Shown: piece after piece, positions 1 through 11,926 of the stretch
How the letters are laid out: each line of letters starts with the position of its first letter
How positions within the stretch are numbered: position 1 is the stretch's first letter
Source: Isoetes taiwanensis
Taxonomy: Eukaryota > Streptophyta > Lycopodiopsida > Isoetales > Isoetaceae
Direction of reading: 5' to 3'
NCBI GenBank assembly: GCA_021234155.1
Contig: JAJEKV010000008.1
Span: 7,094,445 to 7,158,444, forward strand
Length of the DNA stretch: 64,000 nt
The notes under the pieces: generated by a model
Database searches by the model: none
Told to the model about the DNA's origin: nothing
The model's input: the letters and a program-made list of their open reading frames with translations, nothing else
Program-made: the position numbers and the translations under genes

Positions 1-835
1 AAGCATAGTTTGCTCTTGTAAGAGTTTTTTTGAGCTAGTTTGATCTAATGTCAATGGTCTGAGTGGCCAATGAAGATTAAATTGGATTTAAAGGCTTGAA
101 AAATGGATTAGAAGGTTAAATGAATGGACAAAGACAAAGGAATGGGAAAATGCCATATAGGCATGGAATCAAGGTATAGTCCCCACATTAGCAAAGGTGT
201 AGAGTTACCAATCTTTAAACATTTTCTAAATTTCAACTTGTCTTGTAAAAACTGCTCAAGGTCAAAACTGCAACATTCCTCTTTTTTAAACCATTGTGAA
301 GAATGTGCTGCAACTAGAATGTGAATACATGATGGATGATCTTGCAAAATGAGAATGCTTTAAATGTTGCCAAACCTGGCAACAATATGGTAATGTTGAC
401 TGGGAACTCCTGAAGAAGTGCCTTTTTGCTTTTGGATTTGAAGATTCATTTATAAGAGATTATAAAGGTTTGAGGAGGTCGATTTGGACAAATCATTCAC
501 CTACTCATACAAGGGTTAGATTAGAACACAAACTACCTAAAGACTGACCTATTTCTTGGCTGGACCCATTGTCGCGAAGAACATCCATGATTCAAGGTTA
601 ATTGCTGTGCTCAAGCTGCTCCTCCCTTCTCCAATCTTCCCCAGATCGGGATTGGGGGTGGAGGCCCAGCTTGCCCCTTGGAATAGGAAGTCTCCTCTGG
701 CCCAATCGATTTGGGCCAGATGGCTCCCCTTATTAGCTAATTAATATTATTAATTAGCCTAATTAGATTAACTAATCTATAATTATTTAGTATAGCTAAC
801 ATAAACCACTTTTAATATTAACCCCTAATCCCTCT
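1..835. other. No gene recognised
   Basis: I see no supportable gene here. A plus-strand open stretch at about 380-545 reads like a weak LINE reverse-transcriptase fragment (a WELLKK...FAFGF pattern), but it is too short and degenerate to call. Positions 735-830 are very AT-rich with short ATTAG/CTAAT inverted words. The segment abuts LINE debris on its right and is probably old transposon sequence. Confidence 0.3.
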
Positions 836-1198
836 TTATAGACCACATGTACCTGGTGACGTGTCACAGTAGTTATACATATAGCATATAAATACGTGGA
901 ATGTCACATGCACGCGCACCCACAGGTACCTGTTATGTTTGTATGTCTTGCACAGGGAAACTGACTGTGCCAGAGTTGTTGAGTAATAGCAGGCGACCCC
1001 TTCGTGCCCCCGCTTTCCTGTGCATTCATTGAAGATGGAGTAGTGATGGTATCCTAGCAAGTCGGGTAGTCTATGTCCAGCATGCTCCCATGTTTCCATA
1101 AGGAAGATGAGGTCCATATCGATGGCAACCGAGTTGAGACTATCTCCCTTCTGCCATGGGAAGCCCCGACAATTCCAAGAGACTATGCATAGGCACAA
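836..1198 (-). pseudogene. LINE ORF2 endonuclease fragment
   Basis: Truncated N-terminus of a non-LTR retrotransposon ORF2 protein. In the family this is an apurinic-endonuclease-like domain that nicks target DNA for target-primed reverse transcription. The 120-aa reading frame opens with the diagnostic SWNCRG motif (about residues 7-12) and carries LMETWE (about residues 33-38), the usual N- and E-containing metal-site motifs. The frame then stops; no downstream reverse transcriptase follows on this strand. A LINE ORF1-like fragment lies just upstream on the same strand, so both are probably remains of one insertion. The Pro-rich open stretch between them (about 1183-1374) may be its inter-ORF region. 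Confidence 0.7.
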
Positions 1199-1765
1199 TC
1201 CCTATTCGCTAGCAGGAGCTGCAGCAGTAGGTTTGGTGGTTGCAGCACAAGGGGTGGTGGAGGTGGAGGAGACATGTGGCATCTGGCAGTGGTAGGTGAG
1301 GCCATTATAGCAGGATGTGCAACTGGGGGTCGCAGCAGAAGGGCTTCAAGGGTTTGAGGTGCCTGCATCAGCATTTGGTGGCCTGAAAATCTGCATCCTT
1401 ACCCGAACCAGCCCTGCTACCCCTTTCTGTTTGTGGACACTCTTGACTTTCTCCAACTCATGCCTGTGGTCCTCTTGCTGTGCCAAGAGAAATGTAGCAA
1501 TGCATGGATCTGCTTGCATATATGCAATTTCTCCTATTCAGCGGTCAATAAATTTTGTGTTTTGTTTTCCTACAATCAATTATGTCTTATCAAGAACGAC
1601 CCATGTGGCTGAACATGACATGTAGTCTCACCAATACCATGTCAAAAATGATCTAATAACTAAAGCAGGGATCAATAGGTGGATGATAAAAAAAAATAAC
1701 TGCTCAAACCCCTCTATATACTGCTCACTTACGTGCTAAGCGAGCTACTTTAGTTAGCTCAGAAG

Positions 1766-2062
1766 TTATTGGGCTAATTGTTGTAATGACAATTGTTCCT
1801 GAACTGAGTAAGGTAATCCACGTAAATTACAATATTTCTGCAAGATATGAAGATGGCTAGCCATGTAAGAAAATTGGAGAAAGACAGGGCGTGTTTTGTT
1901 CTTCTGTATCCTGCCTACTCGATAGGTTGCAACAACTCCACCCTTCTGTACATGCATAGTAGAAATATAAAACTCTTTAGCCTCCTCTTTGAATATCACT
2001 CCATCTATTTCTAGAAGCCCAACAATACGCCATGTTGAGGCTCTATCATCATAATCAATCAC
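1766..2062 (-). pseudogene. LINE ORF1-like fragment
   Basis: A 98-aa frame whose middle (VATYRVGRIQKNKTRPVFLQF, about residues 43-64) has the pattern of LINE-1-type ORF1 proteins: a 'YR.G......RP..V.F' core followed by a segment describing joined units (HILQKYCNLRGLPYSV). ORF1 proteins bind RNA and accompany the element RNA. The fragment lies upstream of, and in the same orientation as, the LINE endonuclease fragment, the order expected in an intact element. There is no long continuous frame, so it is a relic. The assignment rests on motif shape only. Confidence 0.45.
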
Positions 2063-2460
2063 TAGCTATTGTTTTTGGGATGTCACATTTGCATCTAGCT
2101 CTGCCTTGGCAAGAAATGGCTCTGTCTGTACTACTATGTCTATTGCCACTAGATGCTTACACTGGTTTGTTTGTCATCTTACAAAGCTCTTGATCCTCAG
2201 TCTATACACTTGCATCAACTAGACGTTCATGCAGCGCCCTAGGTTGGTTGTAAGGATCTTGCACCGAATTACTCTAGAATTAGTAAGAGCATTAAAGTAG
2301 AACATATTCAAACCAACTTTTGATATTCAGGCCTATTGTTGTACCCAGTAAAACCACATATCCATATCCATTGTATTCTATAATTTTGCCTGGTCTGAGG
2401 TTGACAATATTAGAGACACATCCTTTTCTATGCCAATCAAAGTGCCTTCATGGTCTCAAA

Positions 2461-2602
2461 GAATAGAATAGAATAGAATAGAATAGAATAGAATAGAATA
2501 GAATAGAATAGAATAGAATAGAATAGAATAGAATAGAATAGAATAGAATAGAATAGAATAGAATAGAATAGAATAGAATAGAAGAGAAGAGAATAGAAGA
2601 GA
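2461..2602. repeat. (GAATA)n microsatellite
   Basis: Twenty-four uninterrupted GAATA pentamers (2461-2580) decay into GAAGA/GAATA variants over the last ~20 bases. The open frame read through it (Phe/Tyr/Ser/Ile/Leu repeats) is an artefact of the repeat. The same pentamer recurs at 14.26 and 14.55 kb beside LINE fragments. Confidence 0.97.
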
Positions 2603-2849
2603 TTTTTTTAACGTCCACGATTCTATAATATATGCATTCAATTTCATCTCATAACTCATGTACAATTGTGTTTGTTGTTCATGTTGTTAATCTTGTTATA
2701 AAGTAATAGAGTGAAAAAAAGAAAAAAGAAAACCAAAAGTACCAGCACATTTTCAAATTTGCCTCTTTATTTCTCAACTCTGTGCACTCAAGAGAATATT
2801 GAAAAAAACAATGAAGAATGATCATACTTTGAAGCACCTATATTTGATT

Positions 2850-4999
2850 TCAACATTTAGGTAAGTCTTTAGGTGGAGGTAGCTTTGGTCCACCTTTAAC
2901 TAGAAAAACTGTTGCCATGCCCCATGATTGATGCATGTCAAAGTGACAATGGAAAAACCACACACCTGGGAAGCCCAAAAATCAATTATTAGTCAATGGC
3001 ATTGAGATCGCCAGAATTAAAGTAGGTAAGCAGGCATACACAGCTATCTAGAGAGTTGGGTTGATTGAATAAGTGGGGAAGGAAGGAGGGAGAAGAGAAC
3101 CTGGATTGTTTGCTTTGAATCTTATAACAGTCCAGCCTCCTACAGGAACTGCTATAGTGTTACGCTTAGGTGGGTCATGAAGATTAAATGTCCTGGGTGA
3201 TAACTTTGGGTCATATGTGCCATACCCCCATCCAACAACATAGAAGCTATAGCCATGGAGATGAAAAGGATGACTTTCAAAGAAAAGTTGCCTGGTATCT
3301 TGTAATACTAATTGGACACGTGAGTTGTACTCCAAGACAGATACTTTGGTCCCTAGGACTGAATGCATATTAGGAATTTGAATCTTGGTATAATCATATT
3401 GAAATGGAGGTTTGTCAGGAAAATTTGTATCATAGACATCTGGAATATTATAATAATAAGCTTGTAAAATCGAGGTGGTAGTAGGGAATTGAAACGTTAC
3501 ATTGTTTATAGCACTAGACAAACGACCATGGTATGGGCCTGAACAAATGTGATGTAATGGGCAATCTCGCATAGCATAACTTATTGTAAAGAATAAATTA
3601 CGATCAACTCCTTTAGGTACATCTGGAACTAAGCTTTTTAGTGTCGATAAATATCCATTGACATAATTAATATCATTGTATGTTGGCAGATGAGGCAAGG
3701 TAGACTTGGACATGGAGGTAGAATTGAAGTATTTGATTGTTGCAACTGTGCTGATATTTGGAAAGGCAACATAAATGGGTGGCACGGGCGAGAAAACGGA
3801 TGCAGCCATATAGAATTGACCTATAGGCTGATTAGTAGTTAGAATTATTGTTGTTGTTTGGCCAGGTGTAAGGTGTATTATATTTGTTTCAACTTGTTGC
3901 ACATATTCCCCATCGATCTCCACAACGATAAAACTATGATCCTTGATGGAAAAAAATAATTGGAAGTTGAGAGCAACGTTTATAATTCTGAAAAGATATG
4001 TCTCGTTAGCTTCCACTGCTAATGAAAATGCACCTGCACGTTCCAAATTCTAATTGCTTTAATACATCCATTGTAAATAAATAATAACATCATAAATCAA
4101 ACATTATTTCAAAAAGTTTACCATTCATGGAGCAGTCATACAAATGGCCAGGTTGCCCATTAATTGTAAGGGCATCTGATGGATTATATGGACCGCCTTC
4201 CTCTAATGCCTCTGTTAATACATCTTCAACATTCCTATTCCACCATTCTCCTGTAGATTTTCTTAATAAAAATATTTGTGGCAAAAGCATAAAGTTACCA
4301 ATTTATTTATTCAATACCTAATAAGATTGGAGGATGTACATCTTTCACAGACTGAGATATTGGATAAAATGTGCTCTTTTTTGGATATATGATAAAAGCT
4401 CCATGTAATGTCGCCCTCAACCATGTAGTATGTGCATGCCAAAAGTATGTTCCAGTTTGTCCTTGCACTCTGAATCTATATTCATATGATGATCCTTTTT
4501 GTATGGGGCATTGTGTAACATAAGGAACGCCATCTGCCCAACCATTGGCAAACTGTTTAATCCCATGCCTACAGACAACTACGATTTATGAGCCACATAT
4601 TACTAGGCGAACTATCATAGCTTGAATATGGGTCATTACCAATTTATAGTCACGTTGTAATCTACTAAATTTGTGACTCTCACTATAACCATGTCATCTT
4701 CTTGTATAGCAATTGTAGGACCTGGATACTCTCCATTGATAGTAACTATGGAGTTGTTACGGCACAATCTTGCTACATTTGTGTATTGGACCTAGATATC
4801 AATGACCTCAATATCAATGTCTACAATATTAATTTTTTGTTTAAAAACAATATAAGATAGTAACCTTCCAATCGTAAAAATGTAGATCTTTAGCGTTATT
4901 GTTGATTCCCATGTAAATATTACCAAAGACATATGATGACAAAACTAGCACTCGGGTGATTTGCAAGAAAATATTGCATATGACGAGGTGGGAATGCAT
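2850..4999 (-). CDS. Laccase (plant multicopper oxidase), six exons
   Basis: Secreted p-diphenol:dioxygen oxidoreductase of the lignin/phenolic-polymerising family, acting in the cell wall. The exon model complement(2850..2965, 3101..4033, 4122..4250, 4318..4568, 4640..4791, 4865..4999) uses GT-AG introns and gives exactly 572 codons including stop, usual for laccases. The start gives a hydrophobic leader of about 25 residues. Visible signatures are WADG...TQCPI after the first copper motif, YFWHAH (about 137-142) followed by WLRAT, GEWWN, INGQPG, HPFHLHG near the C-terminal copper domain and HCHFDMH (about 539-545), which holds the type-1 Cys. One oddity: the first motif, normally HWHG, reads NWHG (about 95-98), so a type-2 copper ligand is Asn. 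It may be a diverged or inactive paralogue. Many potential N-glycosylation sites fit secretion. Confidence 0.93.
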
Positions 5000-5355
5000 T
5001 ATACTTTGTTGCAAATTCACATGATTGCATCTAAACAATATGTAGCTAATTTTATAGATATATTTACATAATATACTTTTGTAGATCCATCTTCTTTGCA
5101 TTTGCACACATTTTAAAATATAATATGATTGGACTCTATTATAATATGCTTAGAGTCTCTTAAAAATGACTAACGTAGCCACACTTTTATGTGTAGCAAC
5201 TAGTTAGGTTAACATGCACTTCTTAACTTAACAAAAATACCACCATATAAAAATATAAAATTAGGTGCGTTGCTAAGCCTTCAAATATTTTTGGTAACGT
5301 GGGTTCTTTTTCTTAAATCTAATCAACATTAGCTCGCTTTCCTTTTATCTATGGC
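5000..5355. other. Upstream region of the laccase gene
   Basis: AT-rich sequence 5' of the laccase start. It presumably holds the promoter and 5' leader, but I cannot pin a specific TATA box or transcription start. A further in-frame ATG at 5107 would extend the protein by 36 residues; I preferred the one at 4999 because it places a hydrophobic signal peptide at the N-terminus. Confidence 0.4.
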
Positions 5356-6783
5356 TGTTACGTACACTATTTTTTTTTTTTTTTTTTTTTTTGGAAGACA
5401 CGGCAGTTTTTGTATTCATATGATATAACTTTACAGCACAAAAAAAAACCCTGAAGATTCAGGGAAAAAGATAAGAAACTGTTCTCAGAATATACAGTAA
5501 ATGAAAAAAGTAGAGTACTCATCATGGAGTTGTTCAACATCTTCTTTGGGTCAACTTACTATAGGGAACAACCTTCTTCTGCTGAACCAAATACTATAGG
5601 ACCTTCTCCATAAATTTCCACTACTAATCCACTTACTTGCTCAATCGCAATTACATTACCCTTCTTGGCCGCCGATTTGGATTAAGCGCAAGTAATAATT
5701 CCCAGTATCCTTTGCAGACTAGTAGGATAATTTGGACCAAAACCTGAATAGAAAAGAAGGACATATAGCCAAGTAATTGCCCAAACCTTATGCCTGAAGA
5801 GAACGCATTCCCATTGTAGAGGTAGCAGAGCTCCTAGCTCCCCATGCTTCTAAATCCATTAAAATCCAACTAGACCTCTAAGCCCAGCCCTAGAAGATGA
5901 TCCAAAAGATGGTGCATTGTTGGAGAAACCTCTAGGTCATCATGCTTCCATACAGGCGAAGATTCAAGAACTAGCAGTCTACATGACCCTTCATCAGAAA
6001 GTGAAATCCAAGGTCTCCCGAAACTTGAATTTCAAGATTTTTAATCCGATTTACCTGACCACATCTGCAGAGACACATGGAAATTCCCATATATACATAG
6101 AACATTAAAGAGAGCAATAATAAATGGAATAGGCTGCCACACTATTCCTGAAGCTGCCACCTTCTTTTATGAATCTGATTCTCTGCCTCCAAGCAGCCTA
6201 ACCAATCAACAATCTAGATAATAACAGAAGGTTACTGAGGCTGAAACAGTTATCTTGAAGCTAGTTAGGCTTAGAACAAGCCCAACCCACCAGACTACTC
6301 TCAGAGCCCAGTCTTAAATTATCAACTGTAATAAGACACCGAAACATTCTGCCATAATTTTCAAAAACTGACTAATCACACTGCCATGGCTACAGAAAGA
6401 AACAAACCCTGCTGCTTCCATCTACCTGCTCTATGTACTTCTGCCAGTAACAAATGGGAAAAAAGAAAGAACTTTTCTGCCAGATTATATTTCGAAAGAT
6501 TTAAATTGGATCACCTGGGTGAAAGCCATGGATCCTTGCCTGTGAATCAAAGCAGAAGAAGTCCCTTCGCCTGGCCACAAATTAAAATCCTTGCCCTAAG
6601 CCAGTCCCTAGTCCCTTCTCCATCCAGCAAATCTGTAGAAACAAACCGGATTGCAGCCTTCCCCAGATGCCGATGGGCAGCCTAAGGGCGTATGAACATA
6701 AACGGCCGGCCCAGGGCAGAGCCCTAGGCGGCCAAACGGTGCCGTCCCGCTGCCATCTCGTTACGTATGTTACGTACACTATT
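5356..6783 (-). mobile_element. Poly(A)-tailed retroposed element with 16-bp TSD
   Basis: The insert lies between two copies of a perfect 16-bp direct repeat (TGTTACGTACACTATT, at 5356-5371 and 6768-6783). At its left end a run of about 22 T is a poly(A) tail on the minus strand, so the inserted RNA ran from about 6767 to 5372. These are hallmarks of LINE-machinery retroposition. The body has no coding region I can identify; its 5' end is GC-rich. It could be a non-autonomous LINE derivative, a long SINE or a retroposed non-coding transcript. Confidence 0.75.
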
Positions 6784-6792
6784 CACGTAATT

Positions 6793-6891
6793 GGAGAATA
6801 ACTTTACATCCTACCCAAGGAAAAGAAATTCCACCATACCAACCTCATGGTGGAATTTCTTTTCCTTGGGTAGGATGTAAAGTTATTCTCC
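6793..6891. repeat. Perfect 45-bp inverted repeat, 9-nt loop
   Basis: The arms 6793-6837 and 6847-6891 are exact reverse complements around a 9-nt spacer. The sequence lies just outside the right target-site duplication of the neighbouring retroposon. Perfect identity of the arms implies a recent origin or conversion. It would fold into a stable hairpin if transcribed, which suggests a MITE remnant, a young small-RNA hairpin or a read/assembly fold-back artefact. Confidence 0.9.
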
Positions 6892-7149
6892 AAAATCAAA
6901 ATCAAGGATGATACGCTAAGAACGATACAACAATCCCTTCTTTTTTATCATATAACGTTTTTGCTCACGTTACTGCCGTTTTGCATAACTTGATTAAAAC
7001 AAGTAGATTAATTGTGGTTATCCTTCTAAAGGTATAATATATAAACTAATCCTTAATTGATTAAAAACTGCTATAAATCTCAACATTTTTGGGGCTGAGC
7101 CACACATGGCGTAACCATAAAAGGGATCATTGAAAAAGCGTGAGCTGTA
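6892..7149. other. Intergenic, no feature seen
   Basis: AT-rich intergenic DNA downstream of the polymerase gene. Small open frames here show no recognisable domain. Confidence 0.4.
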
Positions 7150-7240
7150 TATAGGAAAGCCCACAGTGGGCTTTCCTACTGTGGAAATAGGGCGACGCAC
7201 GTGACACAGCAGGAAAGCCCACTAAATGGGCTTCCCTATA
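7150..7240. repeat. Short MITE-like element with nested inverted repeats
   Basis: A 91-bp segment with ends TATAGGAAAGCCCA and, inverted with one mismatch, TGGGCTTCCCTATA. Two further GGAAAGCCCA/TGGGCTTTCC palindromes lie inside, so it can fold several ways. I see no convincing target-site duplication. Confidence 0.5.
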
Positions 7241-7727
7241 ACGTGGAGAGTTAGGTCCTGTTCTGTGCCACATGTCAACAATTCAATGGCTGGAGCAGAG
7301 AACCGCCACAAAAAAGCATTGGACATTTTGTCTCTGTACTTGTACTTCCTGGAAATGAAAATGTGCTAAAAATGGCCACGGGGCGGCATAGGGTTGGACA
7401 AGGGGGCAAAAGAGGACCTAACTGTTCTTTACGTTATTGGAACATTATGAAGTTAGTGATTTCCACTAGGAATCTGACCTCACATTCATAAGTGATCAAA
7501 CCTAAGCTAAAATTCAGGCCTGGAAATCCTTCAGCTTCTTGAAATCGATAATCAGGAGATAAAAACCAGGCCAGCTATCCACCTGTTGGCTTAACTATCG
7601 GAATCATGAAAAGAGAAAAGAGAATTTCCAATAAATATAACAAAGCATTAATGTTTTTGAGCTAACTTGCAACCAAACACTTGGTATAAACTACAGCCTA
7701 GCCGTTTAAAATCTATCCAATGTCTAA
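7241..7727. other. 3' flank of the polymerase gene
   Basis: No gene recognised. The stretch probably includes the 3' UTR of the minus-strand polymerase gene that ends at 7728; I cannot place a polyadenylation site with confidence. Confidence 0.35.
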
Positions 7728-10700
7728 TCACCGTTTCACAAATCTATCCAATGTTTGATTAGACGGTTTCCTTTTTCTTGATGGACATATCAACCTGCCT
7801 TGATGTGTCGTACTATTTCTCGAAGGCTCAAAAATTGCATTTTCACTTCGTGCTAAATGGACTGCAAACTCATAATCTGAGTGCTCTTGTTTACTTAAAA
7901 GATTTTTCCAGACATTTTCCTCTGCTTGGAGATCCAAAGCCAGATGATAATCAATATGTTCCCTTTTTGTGTTATCCTGATCAAATGCTTGACCACACTT
8001 CTTACAAGTGTCATCCATGTCATGGCTTCCTTTAGTAAACATTGCTTCAAGCAAATAGGCAGATTGTTCTGCCGCATCTTTGACCTTAACTAAGAAGCTT
8101 TCTTCTGACTCAACTTTCAAAGACCTCCCATTGCTAGTAGACGGATCATTTGGTGTATCATAGTAACTTGCTGAGTTGTCCCTAACTTGAGCCTCGGGTG
8201 ACAGACAACTTCTTTCGGATTGCATCACAGAAAACCCTGCAGAAATCAAGCTTTAGGGTACAGATACCAAGACTTAACGTTAAAATGCTGGCTTACTATG
8301 GGAATTCGTTAAGTCTAGATCCAGAATTTGAATCTTTTTTCTTGATTGCGTGCTAGAAATCTCTGCAAAGCCAATTAAAGCTTTAGTAAAAAAACCTTTT
8401 ATATAAAAGATCAAACAAGCTCCTTGCTGCTATTCCCACATCCTACCATCAGGTGACAAGCTAGCCGCAGTGGTGCACACATCACTTTTTCCTATAGGTA
8501 ATTGATCTCCTTGTGTTTCAGATGGCTCCAAAATATCAACTTTTCCATTTGAATGGTGTAATGTCACTTCTGGAAACATGGCAGTTTTAAAAAGTCTGAT
8601 GTAATTTACCCAGTATATTCATGTGATCGTCACCCCATGTACCTTGCTTTTTTATAGCCCCAGTGCTAGCTCCAGGTAAAGATAGATAAGATCGAATGTC
8701 AAAGGAAGTAGATAAGCATGTGTCCAAGTGTTTAAAGTTTGTAGCACCAATATTAAGTACCACAATGGAGAAGGAACAGTTCCTCAAATTCCGGGAAAGC
8801 AGCCTCATCCCAGTCTCAACTATTATGTGCGTCCGTCTTTTAAAAGGCAATGAAGTTGACAGCACTTCTGATGGCATTTCAGTTGATGTGCTTGAGAATT
8901 TCCTGAAAGACAGGAAAACTTCAGCAAGTATGACCTTTACATCTTTCAACAATTGCATCCTGAGGGAAACAGGAGTAAACTTTATAACAACATTCAAAAG
9001 CTACTTCAACTTATAGAATGTAGAGAACTTCCTTGGCTACATTAGCCAGCAAAGCAATTTTTTGTCTTCATGAAGAAATGAGATATGACATATAATGGAA
9101 ACTGTAGCAGAAAAGACAAAGCGGCAGGTTCCATCTTGTGTTCTCATAATTTAAGAAGCCAAGAGCATAGCACTGTGATGGGGAACTGTTGAAATTCTAG
9201 CCCAAAAAGATCAATCTTATGCAGCAGAAATGACAAATGTAACATGCACATATATCATATGACAGTACAAAAAATCATGGTAAAGTTTACTTCATTATGT
9301 TAAATAACATCCCACCATACACATTAACATAGGGCTTCAGCATTATAAGGAGAAATACGGCTTACCAGTTCCCTGGACTCCTCCATTTGACTGTAAAATG
9401 TTTTGGCCGACGACCAGTTTCCTTGTTATCCTCATCCAGACGAAATATAAGGTCTCCAGCAATTGAAGCTAAATGTTCCTAAACTCCCACCATGCCTAGT
9501 TCGTTAGACATTGTCCAATAAATTAATAGGAAAAACACATTTGTAAACTTAAAAATATAAAGAATCCGCATTCCACCTTTACAAGACTAGTACATTCAAC
9601 TCACTTTGCCTGCCCATCTATGGTCAACAGAGAAGACATATCATTAAATTCGAGGTTTCTCTACCCATTCTACTGAGATGTGGGATTAATAAAAGAGACA
9701 AACCTTCAACATTCCAAACGTTGTGCACGGTTTAAAGGAGTCTTCAACAGAAAGAGACTTGGGAGGACCTTTGTCTTGAACAGGACTAGAGTCCCACCCT
9801 CGGCATGCATTATACAAGAACGAACCAATTTTGTCGCCAAATCTGGAAAACCACCGCAAATTCATCTCAACACTTCCATGGACAATACCATGTCCAATTA
9901 AAAAAGATCTAGTCCAAAACGCCACAAGAACAATACTTGCAAGATAATCTGTCTAAAGGCAATTCCCGTAGCTCCATGATTGTAGTGACTCCCATCTCTT
10001 TCAAAACAGCTTCAAGATGATGACCAATGCCAGGAACCTGGATATGTTTTACTAAGTTAGAGGAGTACATAACAAGAACGTAAGCAAGACGACAGATATC
10101 TTTCACCTTTCTTATAGACAATGAAGAGAGGAATTCCAGCACAGCAGACTGGAGAATGCAGGTTTGTTTGTTGGGTTTATTGACTGAACACACAAGTTTG
10201 GCAAGCATTTTCTGGAAAATAAGAAGGCCAAACATATCATATGCACACATCCAATAGTTGTTTCCATTGTCAAGTTAGGCAAATTTATATTGTTTTTTAA
10301 ATTTTGTTAATAAATAAGAGGATACAACAACGTACATTGTGTGCTATTCCTGCAGAGCACTGATATCCTGTTTCTTTCTCAATAGCTTCACGCATTTTAG
10401 CTACTAGTTGGCTTCCTATCATCAATAACACATTTTTGGCCCTTATAGTGTCACAGTCGACACGAGCACTTGATTTTACTATTTGCACCTCATTATCTTG
10501 CTCCACATCTATGGCTGTCAAAGGAGGCTCAAATTCAAATCGGAGGCCTGCATTAGACATATCTCTCGCATTACAACCAGCGACATAACCTGAGAAGCAT
10601 GTAACACTTGGATCCAAAGCAGCTTGGCATTTGGTTTCCTGCGTGATATCTACAGCGCATTCATCAAGACCACGCCTGCATAATTAAAGTCTTCTTATGA

Positions 10701-11644
10701 AAAGATGTTTACCATGTGTGGCTAAGAGATATTTAGTAAAAGACCTTTCAAGCACTCCAAAACGCTTTAACACTTCCATGATCCTTTTGCTTGCAGCTCT
10801 ATATGGGCTGAGGTCTTCCCCATTGAATATGACCAGGTCTGGACATCTGCGATAAATTTGCTACGCTCGTGATTTGAAAGATGACAAAGATAAGGCATAC
10901 GTGTGATCTTAGAACCTTTGTTTTGCTTCTTCTATTGTTCCAACTTTGTTTACACCAAGACTTCGTGCCACATAATTGCATGTCACTATAAGGTGTTTCT
11001 GCACAGTGAAGGATGCAACAAGAGATCATAATCATGGGCATATTAAAAAAAATTATACGGTCTGAAAACTAAATTCTATTTGGTCAAAAACTGTTTGTTA
11101 AAATGCTGAAAGCACACGCAACCACACATAGATTACCCATCTGCATAACATTCTGCTCTTCACATTCTGTTGAGTAAATAATATAAGGTTGGATTTTTTT
11201 ATACCCAAAATTAAAAAACAAGTTGAAAAGAACAGGGTCTTACATGGATAACAATTGAATAAATTTCTAACATAATTGACCGTATGACAAACTTCAAATT
11301 TCTGTATGCCACCAATAAGGTAAAAAACAAAGTTTCGTTTCCATGTTTTTTTTGGGATCAAGCAGTTGTTGAGACTTTACTCGTCAAAACTAAAATGAGG
11401 ACGTGCCATGTCCTACTTTGATATTGACTAAATTGAAGTAGCATCAGATAGCTAACTTGCCTGGACGACAGCAACAGGCCGCTCCTTTAAATGGGGCCTT
11501 TGCAATATTTCTGTTTGGGCATAAAAGCAGTCCACATCCTGCAGATGAAGATGAGCCGGTAAGCAAAATTGCGATAAAATAATGATGCATATCAGGCCCC
11601 GCACTGACGAAGTGGGCAATAACTCGATCATCGTTCTTCTGCAT
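7728..11644 (-). CDS. POLI: Y-family DNA polymerase, iota-like, with UBZ and PIP tail
   Basis: Translesion DNA polymerase that would insert nucleotides opposite damaged template bases in the nucleus. Twelve exons, complement(7728..8236, 8447..8569, 8643..8902, 9366..9478, 9704..9842, 9937..10037, 10107..10211, 10336..10675, 10745..10846, 10916..10998, 11461..11538, 11609..11644), join in frame to 662 aa. The catalytic acidic residues are visible in FDVDCFYAQ (about 12-20) and LDE (about 103-105). KHLIVTCNYVAR, CPDLVIFNGEDL, the SAGIAHN/KMLAKL junction, PGIGH and GPPKSLSVEDSF match polymerase iota better than eta; the little-finger domain follows. The last exon holds a CxxC...HxxxH ubiquitin-binding zinc finger (C571, C574, H587, H591) and ends in NQTLDRF, like the eta PCNA-binding box. 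The second intron starts with GC, the others with GT. Iota-versus-eta naming would need a tree. Confidence 0.85.
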
Positions 11645-11926
11645 GTTGTCCGCTTAGCTCGTTAACTTAGTACATCTTGCGCGCGTTTTTTCTGGCTAGG
11701 CTACTTCAACTTTTGGTGGGCAGCTTTCATTCCATATACATATTTACGTGTATTATTGCTAGAGCTGTCTTATTTTTTCGGGCCTTTGGATTGCCGCATA
11801 ATTCATGGGATATTCCCTCTCCACACATCTTGTCCGCCCTTGTGAAGTCTTTCTGGGGTCAAACTGGCCTCTGTTGACCCGATTTTAAAAGGGGGACTTG
11901 AAGACCACACACCATGGGTTAAGATA
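11645..11926. other. Upstream region of the polymerase gene
   Basis: Non-coding sequence 5' of the POLI-like start codon, the expected promoter and leader region. I see no TATA box or other element that I can assign. A 66-codon plus-strand frame here is hydrophobic and resembles nothing I know. Confidence 0.35.

Noticed and set aside
2456-2665. 69-aa ORF of Phe/Tyr/Ser/Ile/Leu repeats
   Set aside because: It is only the translation of the GAATA microsatellite. The same applies to the frames over the arrays at 14.2-14.8 kb.
8696-9016. 106-aa plus-strand ORF as a separate gene
   Set aside because: It is the antisense of exon 10 and adjoining intron of the polymerase gene, whose own frame has clear family similarity.
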